Of a stretch of DNA of 64,000 bases, positions 50,601 to 62,600 are shown piece by piece. Below the pieces are notes generated by a model. That model searched no databases. It was not told where the DNA came from and worked only from the letters and a program-made list of their open reading frames with translations. Numbering within the stretch: position 1 is the stretch's first letter; each line of letters starts with the position of its first letter. Source of the DNA: Symbiodinium natans (Eukaryota; Sar; Dinophyceae; Suessiales; Symbiodiniaceae); the NCBI GenBank assembly GCA_905221605.1, contig CAJNDS010000003.1:956676-1020675 (forward strand), in the 5' to 3' direction. A program made the translations under genes and the position numbers.

Positions 50601-53600
50601 ATCCCAGCAGCTGCAAAAGAAGAAGAGGAGGAGGAAGAAGAGGAAGAAGAGGATGAGGAAGAGAGAGAGAGCGACCTCTGCAGAGGTTCCACCTGGCAAA
50701 GACCCAGAAGACCTGCCTTGGCGAGAGCTCTCTCTCGTGGCGCTGCAGGCGATGTCGTGAGTTGACTCTGAAGGATGCAGCGTTCCTTCATGCACGGCGC
50801 ATGGCCGCGCACCTCGTCCCTGAGCCAGGAAGCAACAGACGAGACCGATGTAGGTGCCCGCCCTGGGAGTCTTGGGGGTTGGAGGGCACTTCGCACGCTG
50901 CTATGGCACGAAAATGCTGAGACAACTCATGAGTCCAGCTGACCAAAGAATCCCGTGCAAGCAGCTCCACTGATCATCTCGAGTCGTGAGCCAGCCATTG
51001 TCAGCGATCACATGTAGCCGCACATTACGCAGAGGCAAGCTAGTGGCTGGTGACAGCTACCTTGCAAGCTTCACCTACGATGTGACATCTGTGCCCCTCC
51101 TTCGCTTCTTGGCTGGACAGGAGTCTTTGCACAGTTCAACCGTCCATGGAACTCTCGATGCAGACGTGTAGTGGTTAATAAAACGCTTTCTTACCCGCTT
51201 CATGGAAGCTACGAGAGATTACAGCAACAGAGAACGACCGGACTCGCAACTTCGAGGGTGCTGTGGACAAAGAGCAGGCTTTCAAAATAAAACGAGGCAC
51301 CGATGAAAACGCAGACGGAACCCGGATGAACCCGGTACCTTCGAGGCTGCCGTATGTAAGCGCTTGTTAGATCGACAATGGCAGCTGCACCGAGCACCGA
51401 GCAACTAAATATAGCTAAATGGCGCGCAAGTGCTCGTAGGATCTCGTGCGTGGGCCCATAGCAGCGCCTGCGCACGTTTCAACACAGAGTGTTGCAGAGC
51501 CACGTCTTGGGGCCTTTCCTGGACGAGCCTGAAATCATCTGCCACAAATCATTCAGGAAGTATGGTGCTACCCTTGGACCCCGAACCGGGAATGTCTATG
51601 TGTTTAGGGGCTAGTTCGCGCATAAGTCAGTTGCGCATTCAATTGGCAATACTTGTTTTAAACGCAATCAGCAGATGATCGTAGGCCTTGAGCTTGGCTC
51701 CCTGAGGTTTCCATCGCTATGTCTTCGCGGTGCAGGTGCCGAGCTTAAGCTAAGGGGCACAGCAAACTGGCTTGCTCAGGCTGTTTAGGTCGGAGGTCGG
51801 ATTTGTTCTCGATCTCCAGAGTGCACTGAAGTCGGACAGGACTTGTGGCCGTGCCATAAATTTCCTTCATCTGCAACGTGCTGAGCTCGTAAGGTTCGCA
51901 GCGATGAGATATGCTCACCGTGGTCGCCGCCTTCGAAGCCACTGCACCTCTTGCTTCCCGAGGTCTGGAACCTAGTGACCAGCGCAGTCTTAGCAAACCA
52001 CGCCTTCAACTGAGAACTTCGCGGTTGCTCATCAAGATGTCCTCTTGTTGCCTCTTCCGACATCCGTAGAAGCAGAGCGTAGCACGGCGTGGCAGCTTTC
52101 TCCCACCATCTCCCACCTGACGGTGGACACGCGAAATTCGCCCTGTGAGGTGGTTCCACCTCTGCAGATGGAGGAGGCATCTACCAGCGAAGGTTCGGAG
52201 CAGGAGCTGTCGCAGGAGGGGCACCTGACAGTGCTCTCCTTCACATCACTGAAGACTAGTTTCAAGTAGTCACGTATTCAGACGTATTCACCGCCGGACT
52301 TCAGGATGAGGGTGCTGAGAAGACGGATGCTGACGAGGCAAAGGAGGACGTGACACTGATTCCAGTCTTCCAGTGAGCCTCATCGGTTCTTTGCCGTGCA
52401 TCTATGCAGTCTATACATGTCATGTCCATATCCACACTTGCAAAGCCTGACGTCTGACGTCTGAAGGAGGGACCCGAGGAAGCCGCACAAAGAGACGGAG
52501 GCCTCGGCGGGGAACCCGAGGAGTTGAAGCGAGGCCAGGAAGAAGCCGAGGAACCCGAGGAACCCGAGGAACCCGAGAAAGTGGGAGAGGAGGAAGAGCA
52601 GGGGCGAGGTGACAAGGCCCAAGAAGCTGAAGCCGAAGAGGCCGGCGATGAAAAAAATGACAGCAAGGAGAGAGAGGAAAGGGAAGAGAACGTGGAGAAA
52701 TGTGGGGAGCAACCCCAGAAGGCGCCAGAGACCGTGACAGTACTTGTTGAAAGATGTTGCGTCTGACGTCCTTCGCACATGCTGTAAACAAGGCTACCAG
52801 TAGCAGGATGTAGACTTGCAAGTTCATCAAGCTTCGTTTTCTTTAGCATCAGTGCTGTCAGTACGGTGCATGATTACATGGTCAGCAAGATCTTTCTGGA
52901 CGAGCATTGACACAGCCCGAATAGATCGCGCTCAGGAGAAAGCAGCGCAGTCTCGCAGCCAGGCCAGAAGGAGAACGCGGCGCAGACCAAAGAAAGCCCC
53001 TTGCCAACACAAGCAGAGCTGTGCTGTTTCCAGTCTTCAGTCAAAGGAGAGACAGCAGCCACTCACTCACCGTCAACTCTGAACCTAGTTTCGCAGTCAG
53101 CCGCATCAGTGGAAGCATGACGCAAGAGCTCCGTATACAGTTTTCTTCTTCGGATGAAGACGGTTGAGAAGGAGTCGCAAGAGATCCTCACAAACAGCCT
53201 AGCATAGAGCTGACGAGATTGGCTGAGTGATAAGCAGAAAAAGCTTGGGTGATCTTGTATCGGCCCGTTCGCCCCTGGCAGAGCGCATTGCCTAAAGCAA
53301 CATGGGGGGGGGGGGGGGGGGGGGGACTAAGGTAGCGCTTTTGGAGTGCCTATGAAACTGACAATGTAGGGTACCAAAAGGGACAAAGAATTAGGGAACT
53401 AGACGCATTCAAACATGGTTGAGCCAGCGTTGACTACAACTGACATGTTGCTCCCGCGTTTTGACAAGAGGCCCAGGGGGCTTTGGACAGCAGTTCCTGT
53501 TGAGGCTGGCAAGGTGAAGCTGCTGGATGCTGAGGTGCTGTGTGCTTCCAAGGCCGATGCGCAATGGGGCTGTGAGATGCAGTAACGAAAGAAAACTGGA

Positions 53601-56600
53601 AGTTGCTCACAATGGCAGAGAACATTGAACGTCCACTCAAGTTTGCGTGCTCAGCATGTGCAGGACCCCATGGAGTGGTGTATCCAGTTGCGCTGGCGGC
53701 CGTTCCCACTGGAAGGCTGGGAATCACGGTGGGCGTGGGATCGTGCGCAAAAGAATAGAATGGTAAAGGTTGACAGCTTCAGCCAACAACCGTCTGGTCC
53801 AAAACGACATGTACTGTCCGCCGAATAGACTGCAAGCCAGTTCCGGCCAGGAGATGGAGCTCAAGTTTTTCCATCTCTGCTTTCTCTACCGTCAGAGTTC
53901 CAGGTGTGGAGCCCTCAGTGAGATCCGGTCGCTTAGTCGTTTTCCGAACGGCTCATACAGTGTCACGACACCGCTGTCTAAGTTACCGTCAGAGCGGGCA
54001 GCCACACCAACGGCAAGCAATTCTGTCAGCAAGTCCAAGCAACAATACTGCGTCGGAGCCATCGACGAAGGAAGTCGTAGGATGTTCTGCTAAAACATAC
54101 ACTGTCCAAGTGTCACAGTCCCAAATCCACCCTTCACACATGGGTTTGTGATATTGGAACACATGGTGTGGAGTGGTAGAGAGGTAAATCTTTGTGTGGG
54201 GTTTACATGTTACACAAAGCCAACAATAGGTCGATCGGACTTGTCGACTGGAGTAGCCACATCACGAAACCATATCCATACTTCTAGCACAGAACCAAGG
54301 TTCGAGCGCCAAGGCCACTCGTAGTCGTAGTGTTTGTTTTGTGACTTCCTCTCAGGTCCTACTTCATCTTGTCGGAGCGCCCCTGCGCCGAGGCGCAGGT
54401 GACAGATGCTTGCAGCAGCCAGGGGTCGATGATGGTGGCTGTTCTTAGGTTCATGGGGGGCTTTTATGCTCATGCATCGTAGGAGGAAGCCGCCAGCTTT
54501 GCTCCTCCGTTTGTTCGCGGCTTTGCGGCCAACGCGGACGCGCAGCTGGCGGCGCAGCGGGCGGCGTCTGTCGTTTGCCTGGAGGTGTCGCTGCTCGATA
54601 CTGCACACTGCGCAGCCTGATCAGCCCAAGACACGATACGTAGACATTAGTCGAACATCGTTGAATGCGCTCTTCTCCAAGCCTTCTCGCACACTCCTTC
54701 GCATGTTTTGGAGCGTCTAGCCAACAACAGCCAACAACAGCCAATGCTCTGACAGGGATCCATGAGCCCTAGCGAAGAGGCTGGCTGGGATCTGCCCGCA
54801 GCAGTCCTGAGAAAGTGAGAGGCAAAAGGAAGTAGAGTGGCGGAGGTCGCATACACTATGCTACATATGCATATATTTATATATCTGATGCCAATCAGGT
54901 GGTTTATCGTCGCTTGCCCCGCAGTCGCCTGCCACCACTGCGCTGCGATGTACGGCTGTTCATCGTGAGTCGTCACCCAGCTCCTATTCAGTCCTATTTT
55001 TTCAACTGCAGAACTGCACGACACTGCATTGTACAGCCCTAGCAAAAGCTCAAGCGATGACGTCCAGGCAGCATGGCCATTACCGGGCCGCAGTGGTCTC
55101 GTGAAGCGCTTTGTGTGGATCTTGCGCTTCCTCGGCAGGCTCTCTGCGGCTGTGAATGAAAGGGCGAATATAATGGCAGGGCAAAGCAGGGTCGCAGAAT
55201 TGGATGGACTCTATAGCTTGTCACACTTTCCTGACATGGCAGATGCAGCTCCCACTGCCTGTCCCACAACACCTCAGCTGCTGGGACCTTCGCCGGCGTG
55301 GTTTGCACATGGACCGGCAGCATTCCTCATTCGCGTTTGCAAGACTCTTTCTGCCTTCCCTGCCTGCTAGAATCGAATTTTTGCAGCAGACGCTTTTGGT
55401 TTCTTTTGGATGGGTGGATCTGATTGCACAGAGTGCTCAGAGAATCTTCTTGCAAACCAGCTGGGTCCGCTTCTGTGACACGGGTCACTGATGTTGTCGA
55501 ATTTTTTTGCGCATACAGTCCTGATCTCCTTTGCAGGACTTGAGGAACAGCAAAGAAGCAGTGCTCACCTCAGCAGGTATGCTTCGAATACAGGAATCAA
55601 GCACTCAGCTTTATCCGTGCTGGAGTATGCTCGAGCTCTTTGGTTGATGGCTAATCAGAAACCATAAAAAGGGGTGGTGCCTCCCTGTGATTGTTGTGTC
55701 CCTGAGACTGCTTTGGTAGTGACTGTTTTTGTAGTTTTTGCCTCTTCGTGTTAAGAGGCTTAAATGCATCATGAGAACATGAGCACCCCAGCACTTTGGG
55801 GAGTCGCTCTTGTTGGGGCCCCTAAACCCTAAACCCTAAACCCTAAACCTTAAACCCTAAACCCTAAACCCTAAACCCTAAACCCTAAACCCCCCCTGAG
55901 TACGTTGGTTGGGGGGAGGCTCTGGATGGTTGCTGGGCGGCCCTCAGCCTCCCGAAGTTTGCGCGGGAGCTGGCCTTGGCCGAGGGCGTGGAGGCTCCTC
56001 GGAGAGTGAGTTTAGGATTTAGGGTTTAGGGTTTAGGGTGTTGCGTTTTGGGTTTAGGGTTTAGGGTTTAGGGTTGGTTCAAGAAGTTGACTTGACTTGT
56101 GTTGCGGAGCCATAGACAGACCTTGCATCTTTCAAAACCCAGGCAGAGGATGCTGAAGACCTGTTGGATCTTTGCAAGCGCGGAGCTGCCGCACACTACG
56201 TTCTGCAGTACAGGCGTGGCACCTGGTTGCCTGTGTTGAGAGTGGGAGGTGCATAGCAGACATGGGAGGTCCTTCGATCCTGATGCCCCGTGCTCGAGTT
56301 CTTGCGCCCGGCCGTTGGATGAGGAATGTGATTGGGTTGAGGCGGGCCGAGCAAAGTTTCTGTGCTCGCTGTTGCTCTGCATGCTGTTTGCATGTAAAGT
56401 CAGGTGCCCACCATCCGACGGCTGGACGAGACAGGACTGGCAGCATGTGCCAAATTCATGCACTCACAAGTTGCGTGTAGTGACTGTTGTCGGCGCTGAG
56501 CCATGCTGCAGCTGACGACAATGATGGCACAGAGCGGGTCTTCCTCGCGGCTGGACTGGACGAGTTTGGGCCTTGGCAGATTGCATGGCCAAAGGCATTG

Positions 56601-59600
56601 GAAATCCTTGCCGAATGCCTGTGTCCAGGTCGCTGGTTCGACGCCTTCCCGCCGAGGCATCTTCAGTGACAAGTCGATGTTAGTCCTGACAGGCTGTGGC
56701 AGTGGAACAGCCCAGCTCAGAGAGTTGCCAGACATCTCACCTCAGGCAGCACTTGGTCATGCCTGGGCAAAGTTTCGCTTGGCATCACGGCGGATGAGCC
56801 GCTTGGACATATTCCTGACCGATTTCACGTCAGACATTGGGTGGCGGACGTCCTGGTGATTGTAACTGTAGCCCCATTATGCACTGCGGAGCCTGAGACC
56901 GCAAGACAGGCCATTTCAGCTACGCATCTGCGGCAGCCTCTCGGCTGGCCAGATAGCAGACGTCACTGACATCACCGGTTGCCTTACATGAGAATGACAG
57001 ATCAGTGCAATTGACAACTTGATCTCGCCAATGGCTCTTTTTTAATCTCTTTTGTCGAGAGGCGCCTGTGTCCCCACTCACTCCTCCGGCAAAGCCTGGG
57101 CTTGCCGTGCAATGGGCCCGGTGCTCAGCATGGCTCTCGCTGAGCTGCGTCAAGCTAACATCAAACTAAGACAATGACACGAGATGACACGAGATGACAC
57201 GAGATGACACGAGATGACACGAGATGACACGAGATGACACGAGATGACGAGATGCCTCCGGATGCCCAGCAGCTGGAAGTCAGCTGCAGATCTCCACCGA
57301 TGCCAGGTCGACAGCCCCAGCCTGGATGGGATACGAATTCAAGTATCTGCAGCTTGTGATGATCTCAGCCAGGCAAGCCACTGTTGCCCTTCATGCCTTG
57401 TCTTTGTCTCCACTTACCAATGCTGTGAGCTTCTCAGTTATGTCTTTTGCTGCCTGGCAGGGCTTCCAACTGCGCTTCCGGCTCTCAGCAGCAGATCCCA
57501 GCCAAGAATCCTCCTGGTCCGTGGGACCGCTGGTGCTTGGACCAAATTTCTAGTGCGAAGTTCTCTCAAGCCTTCACAAGAATGCGAGGGTTTTTGGTGA
57601 GTGCCAGATTCCAAGACAACTTCTCTCTCTACGAGAGTCCAGCAGCCCTGAAACTTGGAGGTGCCATTGGAGAAGGAGATGTCGAAAGGCGCTGTCACAG
57701 ACGCCAGTCACACCAGTCACAACATGTACAGAGTGCTCGAATCCGTCAGGTACTGGAATTAATGCCTGGGCGCCGATACATGAGCAGCGAGCTTAGAGTG
57801 AGGCCCTTCGAGCGGTTCCTGGGAGCCCTGGTTTCTGAGGCTCTCCTACCATTCCGAGTACTGCTTCAGCCTCCGGAGCTGCTCTGCCTGCCGATTCTCG
57901 CCATGGTCAGAGGCACCATGTAAGCACCAGCACCGAGTGCACCCCAGAAATGATCGCTGCGGCACTGGCGTGCAGGAGTCGGATCCCTTTCGCGTGTCGC
58001 TGGAGCAGTTCGGCATGTGCCAGGAGACTGAACTTAGTTAGGCTCCAATCAGATCAACAAGTTTCGGCACACGAGCCCCCTGCCTTTTCGAGCCAGAGCA
58101 ACAAAGCTTTAGAAGACGTGTTCTGTGGCGACAAGCTACGACCGCTAAAGCGAGACTTCAGACTTTTCGGGAGTTTATTCGAACAAAAGATCAGGCTCTG
58201 CGGTCACTGCGATCCCTTGCCCCTGCAGGATGATGGCTTGCAGATTTCCTTCCTAGGGCAGGGAGAACGTGGGCAGCCTGGAGCATCAGCCGCCTTAAGT
58301 GCATGGCATTGCAGTAGGCGCTCGCTCTTACTGGCTAAAGAAAGCTCTCAAACCGCCACTTGCAGTTCGTCCAAGATGTCCGCTCGTAAGAGCCACGCAG
58401 AAACGCACAGCAGTGCAAAATTCAAGCTGGAAATGTCCGATTGCATGCCTTGTTCAAGGTCACAATTGTCGCTGTTCAGTTGCCGACGCCGATGCCCAAG
58501 CAATAGCAAGTAGGATCAGCATTTGTTGTTTGTCATGACGATTAGGCTCTAATGACTCGTGGCACTTCTTGTGCTAGGCATTCAGGCTTGCTGCATGTTG
58601 TGCCCCTGGCCCTGGCAAAAGTGCCTGAATCAAAGGTGTTGGGACATATCATGAGAAAGCCAAAGGGCAGCGACTTTAAAAGGTGTCACCTTCGGGCGCC
58701 AGCGCAGATTCCCTTGACTTGCGTTGCCAGTACCAGTGGAAGGTCAAACCTTGCTGCTTCGATCACTCATCTTCTGTTTTTGCAGGTGTCGTGGGCCCCA
58801 CTATGCTTTCCGACCTTCGCGTGGTCCGCTGATAGTGCGGCTGGGCGTTGATGAAGCCAAGCGGACTGGGATGATCATTCAAGAACGTTAGTCCGCCAGA
58901 GGATGCTGTAGCAGCTAGAGAAGAGCTCAGCACAGGATCATGTACAGTAGTACCTCCAGTAGTAACTCCAGCAGTAAATGATAAATACAGTACTGTTATC
59001 TGGTCCAAGGTGAGCCCAGCCCCGCCGATGACAATTGAATATCGATTGCGGTGGCGTCGAAGGCGAGCCAGTCAGTTAGTTGTCTATGGGATTCTTGCAG
59101 AAGGCTCTGTAGAAAGCCACATTGCGCATCCACACGCTCCTCATTTCTTCCCGGTGGGCTGTATTTGACCATTTTACTGAAGGCTGGATGCGTACAATGA
59201 TGCATCCGCCATGTGCGGGCCTCAATGGGATAACAGGACGACAGTTGTGCAGTCGATTGGCAGCCTCAGCTAGTGTTAGGTGGGGCGCACTGTTTGAGGG
59301 TTCATTCCTTCGTTCAGGATTTCCGTGAAAGGGTCTCCGCCTGAGGTTCGCATCGATGAATGAGATTCGTGACCTCTACGCTGCAGACGACGACTGGAAG
59401 GGCGCCTGCAAGGTGAAGCTTTCATTTGTGGTACAGTTTCGCGTTCCACAACACGGTTGGACATTTTGATGTTCAGTCCCTGTTGTTTTCAGAAGACTAG
59501 CCCCCCCCCCCCCCCCCCCCCCCCCCACTAACCGTGCCGGTGACAGACCAGCGCCAGGAGTCTGACGAAGAAGCGCGCCGAGTGGGGATCGGTTACGTGA

Positions 59601-62600
59601 GGCACATGGCATCAAATGCCGGGCTTTCGTAGATTCATGCAAAGTGCTGCATTGCACGCAGATGGAACTGCCATGATTCTTGGAGGTAGTTTTCATGCCA
59701 GCGTCCAGCCAACATTCCAACGTTGCACACGCTGTCGTTTGATTGACGTTCAGGCTGATGATGCCGGATCCTGATGAGGGCTTGCAGGACTCGTACAATA
59801 ATTCCGAGGTAGCGTTTCGAGCCGAGCTGTCTCACAGTTGCCACGATTCCATCGCGCAGGGGTAAATCCTGCCTCATGGGGCCCAATGCCTTCTCCTAGC
59901 ACACTCGAGTGCCGTCCAGCAGCTACAAGACTATGCAATTCAAGTGAACACCCGGAGGACGTTGCTCTGCGTGGGTACTATGGTGACTGCACAAAGAGGC
60001 GCGCGATCTGGGGCGAATCATTTTGTTCGGTCGTTTTTGGTGGCGCAGAGTGCGATTAGTATGATTAGTCGTGCGTTGAGAGGCTTTCAGTCGACTCAGG
60101 CTGTTTGGCAGACCCGAGCATACGCCTTGGCAAACCGCGGCGATCGTCACTGCCAAGGCTCGCGCGGTGGGATCCAGCGGTGTGTTTGCATAGTTTGCAT
60201 GAGCATGTCTCTCATATGTGTTTGCATTGCACGCCTGGCGCATGAAGCGGTTCGTGCGCCTCAGAATGTGTCGGTATGCCTTCGCTTCACAGGTGGCTGG
60301 ACCGTTGGCCGTTTCCAGGCGGCGGCCTTCACAGATACATGCAACTGTCATCTGTCGTCTCTGTGTCTGAATGGCTTCCGGCTCTATCCGCGGCATCGTG
60401 AAGGTAAGACAGCTATGTGATAGGAGACGGGACGTCGTGATATTGGGTCTGCTGAGCCGGCATTGGCTTCATGTCCTCGGCTCCTTCCGTGCTGCCTTCT
60501 CCTGCAGGTGTGGCTATGCCTTGACTTTTCTTCAGCCGGGCATGGACTACGAGGTGGCCGTCGACTGGCGATGGCGGCGCTTGGGGGACCAATTCTGGAT
60601 GCCCGGGTCTCGAAAAGCCGGGCTAGAATCGAAGCAAGAGAACAGCGGAATGCCCCGAAACTCAGAGAGAGAGAGAGAGAGAGAATCAGACAGAGAGAGG
60701 AGAGAGAGCGAGAGAGACAAATACTGCCCCTGGCCGTTGCCAAATCCGCAGTGGGGGGGAACCAGACGGGGCCTTAATTCAGAGCGGAGACTACAGACCA
60801 CGTAAGTCCTCACCATGCACGTTTTGCCCCACCCGTAGCCCAAAGCGGCCATTTTCAGAACCCCACTACGAGTGCTGGGGGGTTTCACACCGAAGACTAG
60901 CTCTGTCGTGCGTGCTTTTTGGGGCGGCTCCCTTCGTTAGGGGGGGGGGGGGGCATACGCCTAGCAAGCAAGCAAGAGAGAGAGAGCGAGCGAGCGGGCA
61001 ACGAGAGTAAAACAGAGAAAAGCGCTCTTCGACCAAGGCCGGCTTTCGAGAAGTGCTTCACCGTCCCAGCGAGACCTGCCAGCCCCGATGTCCCACGGCC
61101 ACTGCGGATCCTGCCAGAGGTGCGCAAAGACTTGTGCAGAGCCGGGTTCAACTGTTTGCATCTGTTTGCTAGTTGCAAAAGCACTCTGAATTGCGACCTA
61201 TTGTCTGCAGGTTTTGGATGGTCACGTGTCTTTGGCCGCAATGGCTGTTAATCCTGTTGCTCAAATCGCTGAGCAGAGCAACAACCGCTCGCTTTCATCG
61301 CTTGGTGTCGCAAGGATGGTCTTCGAGCACTTGTGGAAAGAGGCACGCGGGGAGCATAGTAACATGAGGCACATGCAGTCTTGCAGCTGGTCCCTTCCCG
61401 CTAAGGGGCCAAAGCTGTCCAGAAAGGGCATGCAAGCTTCCAACGTGTGAGTCCACATTCTCTGCAGCAAGCAAGCGTTTTACACTTTGCACACTGCAAA
61501 ATGGCACTCAGCCTTCCAACATGTGTGTTCAGTTTGTCCGAGTGGACATCATGCATGGAGAAGACGAACAATGGCGATGCACTAGTCACTAGACCCCAAC
61601 CCAATTGCGAGCATGAATGGATGAATGGGGGGGGGGGAGGGGCAGAGGCAAATTATGTGGTGCAATGCAACTGATGTTCGTCTCGGCCAGCTGCCTCTGT
61701 CAAGCTGCAAGCTCTGTCTATAACCGCGTCAGAGCAAAGGTGCATCCGGCTACGGCCTCTTCCAGCAACTTGGCATCCACCGGGACCGCTTGAGCCAACA
61801 AACCGGGACCATAGAGCCACATCTCCGCCGAATCACCTTTCTTGAGCACTCCAGTTCTCCTTGCCTCGTCCTCTGCGCCCTTCTCCGCACCATCCGGATC
61901 CTCGCCATCCCCTAACCAAGAACAGTCCCTCCGCGTCATGTACAAACTTGTGCAACTTGCATTCTCTTTTGCGCTCAGGTGGCCCTTTGCCCACCCTCCT
62001 TGCTCGCAACTGGCCCTGCCTCCGCCACAAGCACAGCTGACACAAGAGCTGCGAGAAGATCCAGGCGCCCTCCTGGAGCCAGGTTAAGGGTTCAACGGGC
62101 CTTTGCAGGCACCAATGTTGCTGCAGGGTTGTTGTCATGGTCGTGAGGCAAGGGGGGGGGGGTTTAAGAGCTTGCTGTTGGGCATGCTTGCACCGGTCCT
62201 ACATGTGAGCTGCGGTTTTGTTTTAGGTGCTTGTGGTCAAAGTATGCCAGAGTCCTATTTTCTCATCATTCGGACAACTTATTTCGTCAAGGACGGTTGT
62301 AGTCTTAGGTGCAGCAGGGCTTTCCAGGGGTTTGAGAGTCGAACTGCTGCCGCCGATCTACGGCTGTTTCGTGGAAAGGCTCCGCGGAAGGCTGACTGTG
62401 ATTCCCATTGCTTCAGTTCAACCGAATGAACACCCCAGCTCATGCGAGCTCGTGGTTGGTTGTGTCGGTGTGGTTGTGCCATCGCGGCAGGTAGCAGAAG
62501 TCCTGAACGATAAGGGATAGATGTTTCAGCGCTGTGCTGACACTGCGCCACAGATGCAGGACGCCACAGCTCCTTTGCCATTCAGTGCCGTGCTCGCCCA